A stretch of DNA of 64,000 bases from Aeromonas rivipollensis. GTDB taxonomy: Bacteria; Pseudomonadota; Gammaproteobacteria; Enterobacterales; Aeromonadaceae. Made by a program: the position numbers and the translations under genes. Below, piece by piece: positions 1 to 12,940 of this stretch. The DNA lies in assembly GCF_037811135.1 (NCBI RefSeq), contig NZ_CP149130.1, positions 4,145,001 through 4,209,000 on the forward strand, read 5' to 3'. Under the pieces are notes generated by a model, which saw nothing but the letters and a program-made list of their open reading frames with translations, did not search any database and was not told the origin of the DNA. Numbering within the stretch: the first letter of the stretch is position 1; each line of letters starts with the position of its first letter.

Positions 1-3677
<3,677 letters not shown>

Positions 3678-3740
3678 CGCTTCTACCCCTTACATCCATG
3701 CAACTGCGTGAGGTCCATCCTAGCAGCAAAAAAATCAAAT

Positions 3741-3764
3741 GGAAATCTAGCCGTCTATCTGTCT
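3741..3764 (-). promoter_or_regulatory. MetJ operator: three tandem met boxes
   Basis: Read on the minus strand, three contiguous 8-mers AGACAGAT, AGACGGCT and AGATTTCC resemble the met-box consensus AGACGTCT (5/8, 7/8, and a weaker third). MetJ with S-adenosylmethionine binds tandem met boxes and represses. The boxes fill the spacer of the putative metH promoter, an ideal place for repression. Confidence 0.7.
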
Positions 3765-3771
3765 ATTTCAA
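3744..3771 (-). promoter_or_regulatory. metH promoter candidate
   Basis: On the minus strand, TTGAAA (3771-3766) and TAGATT (3749-3744) are separated by 16 bases, a plausible sigma-70 promoter about 70 bases before the GTG start. It overlaps the MetJ boxes. Confidence 0.5.
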
Positions 3772-3881
3772 CGATTAAATATAACTATAAATAGGTAATG
3801 AGCCCGGCCTGAGCGGGGAGTACCCTATGCCCGTCCTCAACGGGGATACGTGCTTGCTGTTTACTAAAGAGAAAAATAACT

Positions 3882-5159
3882 ATGAGCGTCTACTACACAC
3901 TCTGTTTCTTGGCAGCCTTGGCGATCTTCATCGCCTTTGCCAACCAGTATGTCGTGAAGATCCAGACCACCATCGCCATCACCGCAGGATCCATGCTGAT
4001 CTCCGCGCTGCTGGTGCTGTTTGGTAAGTTGGGTTGGTTCAATCTGGAACCTCTGGCCGTCGAGACCATGGAAAGCATCGACTTCCAGAACTTCCTGCTG
4101 AAGGGGATCCTCGGATTCCTGCTGTTTGCCGGCGGTCTTGGCATCAATCTGAAGGCATTGCGCAGCCAGAAGTGGGAGATCACCATTCTCTCCATAGCGG
4201 CGACCCTGCTCTCCACCTTCATCATCGGTTACGGCTTCTGGTTCATCGCCAGGCTGCTGGGCTGGGAATTGCCGCTGGTCTATTGCATGCTGTTCGGTGC
4301 CCTGATCTCCCCCACGGACCCCATTGCCGTGCTCGCCATCGTCAAGAAGATGAAGGCGCCGCCCCAGATCGCCATCCAGATCGAAGGGGAGTCCCTGTTC
4401 AACGACGGGGTCGGCCTGGTGATCTTCGCCACCGTCTTCGCCGTGGCCTTTGGCGGCGTCGAGCCCACCTTCACCAGCGTGGCCGGCCTGTTCCTGCATG
4501 AAGCCCTCGGCGGCATACTGTTCGGCGCCGTGCTGGGCCTCATTGCCCACGTGATGATCAGCGCCACAGACGACGGCTCCCTGGAGCTGCTGCTGACCCT
4601 CTGCATCCCGACCGCGGGCTTCGCCTTTGCCAACATGATCGGCGTTTCCGGCGCCCTGGCCATGGTGGTCACCGGCATCATGATAGGCAACTGGACTCGC
4701 CATTCCGGCTTCTCCGAGCAGAGCAGCCACCACCTGGATCACTTCTGGGAGTTGATGGATCAGTTCCTCAACGCCCTGCTGTTCCTGCTGATCGGCCTGG
4801 CCCTGGTGCTGCTGGACCTCGCCTGGCAAGACTGGATCCTGCTGGTCATAGCGGTGCCGCTCTGCCTCGCCGCCCGCTTCATCAGCGTCTCCCTGCCCTA
4901 TGTGGCCTTCCGCAAGTTCCGCAGCTACAACCGCTTCTCGGTGCGTATCCTCACCTGGGGCGGCCTGCGCGGCGGTCTGGCCATGGCCATGGCACTGGCG
5001 CTGCCCTCGGGCGTCATGGTGCTGCCGGAGCACGGCGTCGATCTGCGGGAGGTGATCCTGGTGATGACCTACTCGGTGGTGATGTTCTCCATAGTGGTGC
5101 AGGGCATGACCATCACCCCCATGATCACTGCCGCCAAGAAGGCCAGCGGCGACTACTGA
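3882..5159 (+). CDS. Na+/H+ antiporter, CPA1 (NhaP) family
   Basis: Inner-membrane cation/proton antiporter of 425 aa with about 12 hydrophobic segments along its length. It shows SPTDPIAV (Asp about 146) and FNDGVGLV (Asn-Asp about 174-175); the ND pair is typical of the electroneutral CPA1 branch. WGGLRGGLAMAMALALP occurs near the C-terminus. It likely exports Na+ (or K+) in exchange for protons, in pH and salt homeostasis; the exact ion cannot be read from sequence. The ATG is preceded by an AAAGAG element. The gene is monocistronic, divergent from metH and followed by a 12-bp stem-loop. The name nhaP fits the family, but several paralogues exist in related bacteria. Confidence 0.88.
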   Translation: MSVYYTLCFLAALAIFIAFANQYVVKIQTTIAITAGSMLISALLVLFGKLGWFNLEPLAVETMESIDFQNFLLKGILGFLLFAGGLGINLKALRSQKWEITILSIAATLLSTFIIGYGFWFIARLLGWELPLVYCMLFGALISPTDPIAVLAIVKKMKAPPQIAIQIEGESLFNDGVGLVIFATVFAVAFGGVEPTFTSVAGLFLHEALGGILFGAVLGLIAHVMISATDDGSLELLLTLCIPTAGFAFANMIGVSGALAMVVTGIMIGNWTRHSGFSEQSSHHLDHFWELMDQFLNALLFLLIGLALVLLDLAWQDWILLVIAVPLCLAARFISVSLPYVAFRKFRSYNRFSVRILTWGGLRGGLAMAMALALPSGVMVLPEHGVDLREVILVMTYSVVMFSIVVQGMTITPMITAAKKASGDY

Positions 5160-5188
5160 GTCAGTCGCAGGCCTTGACTGGCAACAGC

Positions 5189-5214
5189 AGAAGGGCTCCC
5201 TCGGGAGCCCTTCT
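5189..5214 (+). terminator. Stem-loop after the antiporter gene
   Basis: A perfect 12-bp inverted repeat (AGAAGGGCTCCC / GGGAGCCCTTCT) with a 2-base centre lies 30 bases after the antiporter stop. There is no long T tract, so it may act mainly as a 3' stabilising hairpin. Confidence 0.6.
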
Positions 5215-5613
5215 CGTTGGTGGCGTGGCAGTGAAAAATGCGCCACCGTCACGACATCTCACAATTAGTGTTTGCTTTTTATTCATTTCTAGGAGAGAAT
5301 GCGCGTCGGCTAGTTAATCAGCCCTGATTATGTTTACCCTGCAATGCTTCACCTTCGGATGAATCCAGCCAGTACCCGCATAACCTCCCTCTGATTTACT
5401 CGCCTTGAGAACCGTCAGGCTGTCTGCCTGCGTTGCCCGGCTCTCACGGTGCAGACCCGATCTGCCCACCCAATTTGAACTATGCATCCGCATATTCCTT
5501 GATAGTGCAGACGCCCTTATGGGGCTGGGTATTCCTGCGCGGATCTGACCGCGCCCATTGACCTACATTTGCAAATACAAGGAGCAATTATCTAATTTAT
5601 ATAGAGAAATACC
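5215..5613 (+). other. Gene-free leader region before the 58-aa ORF
   Basis: About 400 bases with no convincing gene. It contains several inverted repeats: a perfect 6-bp hairpin GCGCGG-ATCTGA-CCGCGC near 5556-5573, a CAGACGCCC/GGGGCTG element just before it, and a repeated GTGCAGAC(G/C)C motif (about 5450 and 5505). It reads as a long structured 5' leader for the small ORF at 5614. No known riboswitch class was recognised with confidence. Confidence 0.4.
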
Positions 5614-5790
5614 ATGATGAAAGCAGTACAGACACACAAACCCCTGCGTCGCAGCAAACCCATCAACCTGCCCGTGCAAGAGCATGACTATGATGCGTTT
5701 CTGATCCAGTTCAGCACCCGCTCCAGCGGTGGCTTCGCCATCTCCTGTGATGGCATCCCTGGCGAGTTCTCCATCGAAGAGCTCAACTGA
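5614..5790 (+). CDS. 58-aa protein of unknown function
   Basis: A short open frame starting MMKAVQTHKPLRRSKPIN and ending GEFSIEELN. The N-terminal third is basic, followed by a mixed hydrophobic/acidic part containing DYDAFLIQF and GGFAISCDGIPG with a single cysteine. There is no signal peptide or membrane segment. The family was not recognised. An AAGGAG at about 5579 is too far from the ATG at 5614, and the immediate upstream AGAGAAAT is a weak ribosome site. Support comes from the long structured leader, non-random composition and a complete frame with sensible ends. It could still be a leader peptide or spurious. Confidence 0.5.
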   Translation: MMKAVQTHKPLRRSKPINLPVQEHDYDAFLIQFSTRSSGGFAISCDGIPGEFSIEELN

Positions 5791-5911
5791 TCCTGCCCAC
5801 CGGCAGCCTCAGATGCAGACAGGCCGCAACTCACGGCGGCCCCCTTGTCTCCCTCTCCGCCAACCTTGTGATCCCCTCTTCTGATTGACTGATTGACGGC
5901 CCCGCCATCCC

Positions 5912-6433
5912 TCAGACAGTGCAGGCCTGAGTATCGGCCGCTTCCAGCAACAGACACTCGTCGGCATCCTCGCTCAGCCTGACCAGACGGCTGCGCACCA
6001 GACCCAGCTTGCCCAGCAGCGCCACAGAGCGCTCGTTGCCCGGGGTGACGATGGCGATGACCCGCTCGATGCCGAGCCGCTCCCGCCCATCCTGCAACGC
6101 CGCCCGCGCCGCCTCTATGCCGTAACCCTGACCGCGATAGGCAGGCAGGAAGGCGTAGCCTATGTCTTCGCACGGCAGGGTATCGCGCTTGATGAGCCCG
6201 CAGATGCCGATCCTGGCCTCGTCTTCCCGCCGTATCACCAGATAGAGACCATGCCCATGGCGGGCGTAGCTGACCGCCGGCCCCTGCTGTATGTACTCTT
6301 CGGCGTCCCTCAGGGTGCGCACCCCGCGATCGCCTATGTAGCGGTGAAAGTCGCCGTCGTTAAGCAACTCGAGAATGAAGGGGGCATCAGCAGTGGTTAA
6401 TTCGCGCAGGGCGAGACGCTCGGAGAGGATCAT
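5912..6433 (-). CDS. GNAT acetyltransferase, RimJ/RimL-like
   Basis: Predicted N-acetyltransferase of about 173 aa from ATG 6433 (MILSERLALRELTTADAPFI), the usual opening of the RimJ/RimL branch; a start 16 codons upstream at 6481 is also open. The acetyl-CoA binding motif A is visible as DIGYAFLPAYRGQGYGIEAA (R-x-x-G-x-G/A type), followed by the beta-strand RVIAIVTPGNERSVALLGKLG. The acceptor may be a protein N-terminus or a small amine; sequence alone does not decide. Neither candidate start has a strong ribosome site. The gene is convergent with the 58-aa ORF and divergent from the 87-aa gene. Confidence 0.8.
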   Translation of the reverse strand: MILSERLALRELTTADAPFILELLNDGDFHRYIGDRGVRTLRDAEEYIQQGPAVSYARHGHGLYLVIRREDEARIGICGLIKRDTLPCEDIGYAFLPAYRGQGYGIEAARAALQDGRERLGIERVIAIVTPGNERSVALLGKLGLVRSRLVRLSEDADECLLLEAADTQACTV

Positions 6434-6638
6434 GGCAAAGGCTCGTGTGATGGGAACAACAGCCATCAAGACTGCCCCCATGAGGGGCGCTTGGCAAGAT
6501 CCCCGGCCAAAAGGAGGCCGTCATGGACCGCAAGCCGGCCGACCGCAGACGACATTTAGTCCCTGCCACATGAGTCGCGCGGCGGTTCCGGCTATACTGC
6601 CCGCCCTATCCCACAGAACAACAAGCAGGACATCTCCC

Positions 6639-6902
6639 ATGACGGACACCACCGAATTCTTTGACGAACAGACGCTGCTGGAAATGGTTGAAAACCAGCT
6701 CGCCGACGGCCATCCCCTGCAGGTGAAAGCCACCCTGATGCGGCTGGTGATGAAGGGCACCCCGCGGGACGAGGCGCTGCAATACATCGCCTGCGCCCTC
6801 GGCGCCGAGCTGATGGCCATGGAGGCGGATCAGGGCCCCTTCAACCTGACCCGCTACGCCGAATTTCTCGACAGCCTGCCCGAGATGCCCTGGGCAGAGT
6901 GA
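6639..6902 (+). CDS. Conserved-looking 87-aa protein of unknown function
   Basis: Small acidic protein (starts MTDTTEFFDEQTLLEMVENQ) that looks wholly alpha-helical, with no signal peptide or membrane segment. An AGGA element 8 bases before the ATG fixes the start. The frame is open further upstream, but those codons cross the promoter side of the divergent acetyltransferase gene and look non-coding. The family was not recognised. It sits 74 bases before the YpfJ-type protease gene on the same strand and may be co-transcribed with it. Confidence 0.65.
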   Translation: MTDTTEFFDEQTLLEMVENQLADGHPLQVKATLMRLVMKGTPRDEALQYIACALGAELMAMEADQGPFNLTRYAEFLDSLPEMPWAE

Positions 6903-6976
6903 GACCTCCGCGTTAGGCAAGGCGGACAACCAGCCATTATCATTACTGCCACCACCAATGACGGGAGTAGGCAGAT

Positions 6977-7831
6977 ATGCGCTGGCAAAATCGCCGTGAG
7001 AGCAACAACGTGGAAGACAGGCGTCAGGAAGGTGGTGGCAGCGGGGGCGGTGGCCTGCCCATAGGTGGCAAGGGGCGCCTCATCCTGATCGTGGTGGTGA
7101 TGGTGGCGGGTTACTACGGCGTGGATCTCAGCCCCCTGCTCGACGAACCGTCCCAGCAGAGCCAGGCGCCGCGCCAGAATGTGTCTCAGCCGGCCAGCGA
7201 TCCCCTGGCCAGATTCACCTCAGTGATGCTCGCCTCCACCGAAGATACCTGGGGCGCGATCTTCTCCCAAAGCGGCAGCCAGTATCAGCCCCCCAGGCTG
7301 GTGCTCTATCGCGGCGCCACCCAGACCGGCTGCGGCCAGGGCCAGTCGGTGATGGGCCCCTTCTACTGCCCGGCGGACAGCACAGTCTACATCGATCTCT
7401 CCTTCTATCAGGACATGCGCGACAAGCTGGGGGCCGATGGCGACTTCGCCCAGGGCTATGTGGTCGCCCACGAGGTGGGCCACCACGTGCAGCACCTGCT
7501 CGGCATCTCGACCAAGGTGCGTCAGCAACAGCAAGGGCTGAGCCAGGCCGCGCAGAACAAGCTGTCGGTCAAACTCGAATTGCAGGCCGACTGCTTCGCC
7601 GGGGTCTGGGGCTACCATATGGAGCGGGAGCAGGTGCTGGAGCACGGCGATCTGGAGGAGGCGCTCAACGCCGCCCAGGCCATAGGCGACGACCGCCTGC
7701 AACAGCGGGGTCAGGGCCGGGTGGTGCCGGACAGCTTCACCCACGGCAGCTCGGCCCAGCGCCTCGCCTGGTTCAAGAAGGGCTTTGACAGCGGCAAGCC
7801 CGCCAGCTGCGACACCTTCGCCGCCCGCTGA
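6977..7831 (+). CDS. ypfJ: YpfJ-type neutral zinc metallopeptidase
   Basis: Membrane-anchored putative zinc protease of 284 aa. The order is a basic, Gly-rich N-terminus ([20 protein letters not shown]), one transmembrane segment (about residues 35-52, [15 protein letters not shown]), then a periplasmic catalytic domain. The zinc motif HEVGH is at about 165-169 and a second conserved acidic region [12 protein letters not shown] follows. Length and layout match the YpfJ/neutral zinc metallopeptidase family, whose substrates are unknown. GGAG lies 9 bases before the ATG. The gene is closed by a long perfect palindrome shared with the convergent PP-loop gene. Confidence 0.88.
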   Translation: MRWQNRRESNNVEDRRQEGGGSGGGGLPIGGKGRLILIVVVMVAGYYGVDLSPLLDEPSQQSQAPRQNVSQPASDPLARFTSVMLASTEDTWGAIFSQSGSQYQPPRLVLYRGATQTGCGQGQSVMGPFYCPADSTVYIDLSFYQDMRDKLGADGDFAQGYVVAHEVGHHVQHLLGISTKVRQQQQGLSQAAQNKLSVKLELQADCFAGVWGYHMEREQVLEHGDLEEALNAAQAIGDDRLQQRGQGRVVPDSFTHGSSAQRLAWFKKGFDSGKPASCDTFAAR

Positions 7832-7842
7832 GCCGGGCCAGA

Positions 7843-7878
7843 CGACAAGGCCGGATCCCCTGGGATCCGGCCTTGTCG
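7843..7878. terminator. Bidirectional terminator between convergent genes
   Basis: A perfect 17-bp inverted repeat with a 2-base centre (left arm CGACAAGGCCGGATCCC) lies between the stops of the protease gene and the PP-loop gene. It can serve both strands. Confidence 0.75.
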
Positions 7879-7920
7879 CATCCCGTAGACGGGAGATGGG
7901 TCCGCCGCTCTCCCGGGCAA

Positions 7921-8604
7921 CTAGCCCTCAGGGGTCTCATCCGGCAGCAGATCGGTAAAGACGAAGCCGTCCCGCACCACTGTCTCCCCCACCCGGATCG
8001 CCAGGGGCCGCTGGAACATGGGGCCATCAAAGGCCAGGGTGTGGAACTCGCCGTTCTCGCCGCAGGGATCCACCCCGGCGGGCAGGGCGGCCAGCAGGGC
8101 CGGATCGAACCCGTGCCCACCCAGGCTGGCATCCAGCTTGCCGGGATCCAGGGTGCAGATCCTGGCCTTCAGTCCGGCGGCCATCATCTCCTGCGCCAGC
8201 TCCCTCGTGTCGCTGCCCCAGAGCGGGAACAGCGGCGCTATGCCCGTGCCCGCCAGCTGTTTCTCCCTATAGGCGCGCACATCCTCGAGGAAGAGATCCC
8301 CGAATGCCATGTGGCGGATCCCCATGGCCAGCACGCCCTCGATGAAGCCGGTCATGACCCGGCCATAGTCCTCGTTGCTGCAGGGCCAGGGCAGATCGAT
8401 GCAGTGCAGTGGCAGCCCCACGCACGCGGCCTGCTCCGTCAGCAACTGCTTGCGCACCCCGTGCATGGCCACCCGCTCGAACGCCTGATTCAGGGTGGTG
8501 AAGAGCCCCACCACCTCGATCGCCGGATCCTGGCGCAAGCGATGCAGGGCCCAGGCGCTGTCTTTCCCGCTGCTCCAGGAGAGCAGTACCTTTTTCTTCG
8601 TCAT
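7921..8604 (-). CDS. Dph6-like ATP pyrophosphatase (PP-loop protein)
   Basis: A 227-aa protein of the adenine-nucleotide alpha-hydrolase fold. The N-terminal PP-loop is SWSSGKDSAWAL (residues about 9-20). The family motif GFIEGVLAMGIRHMAFGDLFLEDVRAYRE and the C-terminal GENGEFHTLAFDGPMF match the Dph6/diphthine-ammonia-ligase-like group. Bacteria lack diphthamide, so the real substrate is unknown; the chemistry is probably adenylation of a carbonyl followed by amidation. ATG 8604 is chosen because GGAGAGG precedes it; the frame is open 8 codons further. It is convergent with the protease gene. Confidence 0.82.
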   Translation of the reverse strand: MTKKKVLLSWSSGKDSAWALHRLRQDPAIEVVGLFTTLNQAFERVAMHGVRKQLLTEQAACVGLPLHCIDLPWPCSNEDYGRVMTGFIEGVLAMGIRHMAFGDLFLEDVRAYREKQLAGTGIAPLFPLWGSDTRELAQEMMAAGLKARICTLDPGKLDASLGGHGFDPALLAALPAGVDPCGENGEFHTLAFDGPMFQRPLAIRVGETVVRDGFVFTDLLPDETPEG

Positions 8605-8759
8605 GACCTCTCCAATCCCTTGCCGCAAGGTGCTGCAAGACAGTGTTGCGAATTGTGCGATTTACTTCCTGGGATACAAAAGCATACCCTCGTGGGTGAG
8701 CGTATCCCCGCAGAGCATGGGGGAGAATAACTAAAAAAACGATGGGAAACATAAGGATA

Positions 8760-10075
8760 TGACTAAAGTCAGCACACATCATGACCACAATCGCCCCCTC
8801 AACCGACAGGATTACAAGACCTTAAGCCTGGCGGCGCTGGGCGGTGCCCTCGAATTCTACGACTTCATCATCTTCGTCTTCTTCGCCGTGGTGATAGGCG
8901 AGCTCTTCTTCCCGGCCGACATTCCCGAGTGGCTGCGCCAGTTCCAGACCTTCGGCATCTTCGCCGCCGGTTACCTGGCCCGCCCGCTGGGGGGCATCAT
9001 CATGGCCCACTTCGGCGATCTCATCGGCCGCAAGCGGATGTTCACCCTCAGCATCATCCTGATGGCGCTGCCGACCCTGCTGATCGGCCTGCTGCCCACC
9101 TATGCCACCCTCGGCATCGTCGCCCCGCTGCTGTTGCTGCTGCTGCGGATCCTGCAAGGGGCCGCCATCGGGGGTGAAGTCCCGGGGGCCTGGGTCTTCG
9201 TGGCCGAACACGTGCCCGCCCGCCGGGTCGGCGTCGCCTGCGGTACCCTCACCGCAGGGCTGACCGCCGGCATACTGCTCGGCTCCCTGGTGGCCACCGC
9301 CATCAACCGCGGCATGAGCCCGGTGGAGGTGAGCGAGTGGGGCTGGCGTCTGGCCTTCGTGCTCGGCGGTGTGTTCGGCATAGTCGCCATGTACCTGCGC
9401 CGCTGGCTGCACGAGACCCCGGTCTTTGCCGAGATGCAGACCAACAAGGCCCTGGCCGAGGAGCTGCCCCTCAAGACGGTGCTCCGCGAGCACAAGGGCA
9501 GCGTCATCGTCTCCATGCTGCTGACCTGGCTGCTCTCCGCCGGCATAGTGGTGGTGATCCTGATGACCCCGACCTATCTGCAGAAGGTCCATGGCATCAG
9601 CCCGGCCGATGCCCTGACCGCCAACTCCCTGGCCATAGTGGCGCTCACCCTGGGCTGCATCTTCTACGGCCGCCTGATAGACAGCCTCGGCAGCGGCCCC
9701 ACCTTCGTCCTGGGCTCATTGCTGCTGGCAGGTGCCACCTATGCCTTCTACCACGGCCTGGCGGCGGGCATGGATCAGCTGGTGCCGCTCTACATGCTGG
9801 CAGGCTTTGCGGTGGGGATAGTCGGCGCCGTGCCCTATGTCATGGTCAACGCCTTCCCGCCCGTGGTGCGCTTCTCAGGGCTGTCGTTCTCCTACAACGT
9901 GGCCTACGCCATCTTCGGCGGCCTCACTCCCATGCTGGTGACGCTGTGGATGAAGAACGACGTGCTGGCGCCCTCCCACTATGTGGTCAGTCTGGCGGCC
10001 CTCGGCTTCGTGCTGGGTCTCTGGCTCTGGCTGCGCCAGCGCACTCAGCGTCAGGCCACGCCACAAACCGCCTGA
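8760..10075 (+). CDS. Major facilitator, metabolite:H+ symporter (MHS) family
   Basis: Inner-membrane transporter of about 438 aa with 12 predicted transmembrane segments. The opening LEFYDFIIFVFFAVVIGELFFP and the loop-2/3 motif GGIIMAHFGDLIGRKRMF are typical of the MHS subfamily (relatives of ProP, KgtP and citrate/proton symporters). R-I-L-Q-G-A-A-I-G-G-E marks helix 4. The substrate, probably an organic acid or osmolyte, cannot be assigned. The ATG follows a close AAGG. The gene is monocistronic, with a G+C-rich terminator 8 bases after the stop. Confidence 0.85.
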
Positions 10076-10082
10076 CAGGTGC

Positions 10083-10104
10083 GGGCCCCGGACTGTCGGG
10101 GCCC
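10083..10104 (+). terminator. Terminator after the MHS transporter gene
   Basis: An 8-bp stem GGGCCCCG / CGGGGCCC with loop GACTGT lies directly after the transporter stop, followed by CCTTCGTT. The T tract is weak. Confidence 0.6.
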
Positions 10105-10206
10105 CTTCGTTCCGGCTATATTCAGCCTGGCTGCCGTAGAGTAGCCCCCCCTTAAGGCCAGACCCCCGTCTGGCCCTGTTGTTTTCCAACCACCCCGAGG
10201 TGCAAG

Positions 10207-10917
10207 ATGTTTTTCCAGGTCGTATTCATCGCCTTGCTCGCGCTGCTGCCCATGGTCAATCCCCCCACCACGGCTACCCTGCTGCTGGGATTGAGCAAGG
10301 GCATGTCCCGTGAGCACGTACGCCGCCAGATCAACCTGGCCGCCATCTATCTGTTCGCCACCCTCTGCGTCAGCTTCTTCATCGGCTCCTCCATCCTGGA
10401 TCTGTTCGGGATCTCCATTCCCGGCCTGCGTCTAGCCGGTGGCCTCATCATCGCCTTCATCGGTTTTCGCATGCTGTTCCCCGCCCCCAGCCAGTCCGCC
10501 GGGGTCGACATCAACCAGAGCATCGCCTTCGTGCCGCTCACCATGCCCAGCATGTGCGGGCCGGGCACCATGGCCCTGGTGATCAGCGGCGCCGCCCAGA
10601 TTGCCGAGCTGCCCGACGAGTACAACCGTTTCGTCATCTATGCCGCCATGGTGACCGCCTTCGCCCTGATGAGCCTGCTCAGCTGGGGCGTGCTCAAGCT
10701 GGCGGATCCGGTCTGCAAGATCCTCGGCGCCACCGGCATCGATGCCATGACCCGCATCATGGGCTTCCTGCTGGTGTGCATGGGCATGCAGTTCTGCATC
10801 AACGGCATCAAGGAGGTGGCGCAGGATCCCGTGTTCCACGGCGCGCCCGCCGTGCAGACGGCCCCGGCGCAGTCACACGCCACCCTCGAACACCTGCCCG
10901 CCGCGCGCCAGCCCTGA
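10207..10917 (+). CDS. MarC/UPF0056 family inner-membrane protein
   Basis: A 236-aa integral membrane protein with about six transmembrane segments. It has the family features LLPMVNPPTTATLLLGLSKG near the N-terminus and GGLIIAFIGFRMLFP in the middle. The symmetric half repeats this theme with VPLTMPSMCGPGTMALVI. MarC-family proteins were once linked to multidrug resistance, but that link did not hold, and their substrate is unknown. GAGGTGCAAG precedes the ATG. The last 35 residues are soluble and low complexity. The gene is monocistronic. Confidence 0.85.
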   Translation: MFFQVVFIALLALLPMVNPPTTATLLLGLSKGMSREHVRRQINLAAIYLFATLCVSFFIGSSILDLFGISIPGLRLAGGLIIAFIGFRMLFPAPSQSAGVDINQSIAFVPLTMPSMCGPGTMALVISGAAQIAELPDEYNRFVIYAAMVTAFALMSLLSWGVLKLADPVCKILGATGIDAMTRIMGFLLVCMGMQFCINGIKEVAQDPVFHGAPAVQTAPAQSHATLEHLPAARQP

Positions 10918-11071
10918 CTGAAAACGCTGTCACCTCGACTCGGAAATCGTCGCCGAACTTGCGCCTGATCATGATGCCTGCCCAGGGACGGAGTAGTGTG
11001 TTTTTTATACAGGAAAGGTTCAGAGGGTCGCCGCTAACGTGACCCGCGCAGACCCAATCACTTGAGGAGAC

Positions 11072-11281
11072 ATGCAAATGGAAAAGATGCTGACCGAGAT
11101 TGGAAGCTACAGCCTGTTCCACGAATATCTGAACGTGGTCGGGGCCGTCAGCCCCGCCCTGACCCGGATCAAGAGCAGGTGGGAATACAAGCGAAGCGAT
11201 CGGTTGGTCGCCCAGATCAGGATAGATCCCCAGGGCAACGCGCGATTCTATATCGACGCCCGTGCCATATCGGCCAACTGA
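11072..11281 (+). CDS. 69-aa protein of unknown function
   Basis: Starts MQMEKMLTEIGSYSLFHEYL directly after a strong ribosome site (GAGGAGAC). It contains an amphipathic start, SPALTRIKSRWEYKRSDRLV and a C-terminal half (QIRIDPQGNARFYIDARAI) that reads like a small beta-hairpin. There is no signal peptide, membrane segment or cysteine. The family was not recognised. A terminator about 70 bases after the stop and an AT-rich stretch upstream (TTTTTTATACAGG about 11001) give it the layout of an independent gene. Confidence 0.65.
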   Translation: MQMEKMLTEIGSYSLFHEYLNVVGAVSPALTRIKSRWEYKRSDRLVAQIRIDPQGNARFYIDARAISAN

Positions 11282-11352
11282 GCCCCATCAACCTCCTTCA
11301 CCCGCCCCGATCCACTGACCGGGGTTTTTATTGGTGCGTCCCAGAGAAAACA

Positions 11353-11376
11353 AAACCCCGGCTGCGGCCGGGGTTT
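11353..11376. terminator. Bidirectional terminator, 69-aa gene / tldD
   Basis: A perfect 10-bp stem AAACCCCGGC / GCCGGGGTTT with a TGCG tetraloop. Flanking A and T runs let it work for the plus-strand small gene and the minus-strand tldD. Confidence 0.75.
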
Positions 11377-11414
11377 GATGGTGTAGGGTCTTGCCGCCGT
11401 GCGGCCAAGGCAGC

Positions 11415-12863
11415 CTAGGAAGTGCCGCCCACGGTCAATTGATCCAGCTTGAGAGTAGGCTGACCGACGCCGACCGGCACGCTCTGCCCCTCCTTGCCAC
11501 AGACCCCGACCCCGCGATCCAGCGCAAGATCGCTGCCCACCATGGAGACCTGGCTCATGGCCTCTGGGCCGTTGCCGATAAGCGTTGCACCCTTTATGGG
11601 GGCGGTGATCTTGCCATCCTCGATGAGGTAGGCCTCGGAGGCGGAGAAGACGAACTTGCCGGAGGTGATGTCCACCTGACCACCGCCGAAGTTGGGGGCA
11701 TAGATGCCCTTCTTCACCGAGGCGATGATCTCCGCCGGATCGTGCTGACCCGCCAGCATGTAGGTGTTGGTCATGCGCGGCATCGGCAGGGCGGCGTAGG
11801 ATTCGCGGCGACCATTGCCGGTGAGTGGCACCCCCATCAGGCGGGCGTTCTGCTTGTCCTGCAGGTAGCCCTTGAGGATGCCGTTCTCGATCAGCACGTT
11901 GTAACCCCCCGGGGTTCCCTCGTCGTCGATGGAGACGGAGCCGCGCCGCCCCACCAGGGTGCCGTCGTCGACGATGGTGCAGTGCCTGGAGGCGACCTGC
12001 TCGCCGATGCGACCGGCGAAGGCAGATGACCCCTTGCGGTTGAAGTCCCCCTCCAGGCCGTGGCCCACCGCCTCGTGCAGCAGCACGCCGGGCCAGCCGG
12101 CGCCCAGCACCACCGGCATGGTGCCGGCCGGCGCGTCTATGGCCTCGAGGTTCACCAGGGCCTGGCGCACCGCTTCGCGCACATAGCCGAAGGCGCGGCT
12201 CTCCAGCCCGTCCAGCTCCAGGAAATAGTCGTAACCGAAGCGGCCACCGCCCCCGGCACTGCCGCGCTCCCGGCGATCCCCCTTCTCGGCGATGACGGTC
12301 ACCGAGAGGCGCACCAGGGGGCGCACGTCGGCGGCCAGGGTGCCATCGGTGGCGGCCACCAGTATCTCTTCATAGACGCCGCTGATGGAGGCCATCACCT
12401 GATTGATGGCGGGATCCAGGCTTCTGGCGAACTTGTCCATCTGCTCCAGCAGGGCGATCTTCTGCTGCTTGTCGAGGGTCTGCAGCGGGTCCATGGCGGG
12501 ATAGAGCAGGTTCGCTTCGGTGCGAGCCCAGGCCTTCACCTTGCCCTGGGCACCGGCGGCGGCGATGCCGCGGGCGGCGGTCACCGACTGTTGCAGGGCC
12601 AGCAGGCTTAGCTCGTCCGAGTAGGCGAAGCCGGTCTTCTCGCCGCTGACGGCGCGCACCCCGACCCCCTGATCGATGTTGTAGCTGCCATCCTTGACGA
12701 TGCCGTCTTCCAGCATCCAGGACTCGTGCCAGCTGCGCTGGAAATAGAGGTCGCCGAACTCCACCTGATGGCTCATCAGGCTGCCGAGCAGCTGCTGCAG
12801 GCGCCCTTCGTCGAGATCGTTCGGGGCCAACAAGGAGGCACTAACCTGGCTCAATAGACTCAA
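11415..12863 (-). CDS. tldD: TldD metalloprotease subunit
   Basis: One half of the TldD/TldE cytoplasmic metalloprotease that processes unfolded or leader peptides such as microcin B17, and affects CcdA stability. At 482 aa it has the normal length. The zinc motif [11 protein letters not shown] is clear in the second half. The ends match the family ([40 protein letters not shown]). It starts at TTG 12863, with GGAG 7 bases before and good alignment to the E. coli N-terminus. The partner TldE/PmbA is not in this window. It follows nit and yhdP on the same strand, as in other gammaproteobacteria. Confidence 0.95.
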   Translation of the reverse strand: MSLLSQVSASLLAPNDLDEGRLQQLLGSLMSHQVEFGDLYFQRSWHESWMLEDGIVKDGSYNIDQGVGVRAVSGEKTGFAYSDELSLLALQQSVTAARGIAAAGAQGKVKAWARTEANLLYPAMDPLQTLDKQQKIALLEQMDKFARSLDPAINQVMASISGVYEEILVAATDGTLAADVRPLVRLSVTVIAEKGDRRERGSAGGGGRFGYDYFLELDGLESRAFGYVREAVRQALVNLEAIDAPAGTMPVVLGAGWPGVLLHEAVGHGLEGDFNRKGSSAFAGRIGEQVASRHCTIVDDGTLVGRRGSVSIDDEGTPGGYNVLIENGILKGYLQDKQNARLMGVPLTGNGRRESYAALPMPRMTNTYMLAGQHDPAEIIASVKKGIYAPNFGGGQVDITSGKFVFSASEAYLIEDGKITAPIKGATLIGNGPEAMSQVSMVGSDLALDRGVGVCGKEGQSVPVGVGQPTLKLDQLTVGGTS

Positions 12864-12940
12864 TCTTTCTCTCCACTCTCGATGCGAGACGTCGTAACGG
12901 TGAATTCATCCGGTGTGGCCCGGTGACAAGTTCGTATTAG

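Noticed and set aside
10170..10206. A possible echo of the marC start (TTGTTTTCCAA against ATGTTTTTCCAG)
   Set aside because: Short T-rich match, easily chance.
11380..11414. A possible echo of the tldD 3' end (GGCGGCA match)
   Set aside because: A single G+C-rich 7-mer with no supporting peptide similarity.
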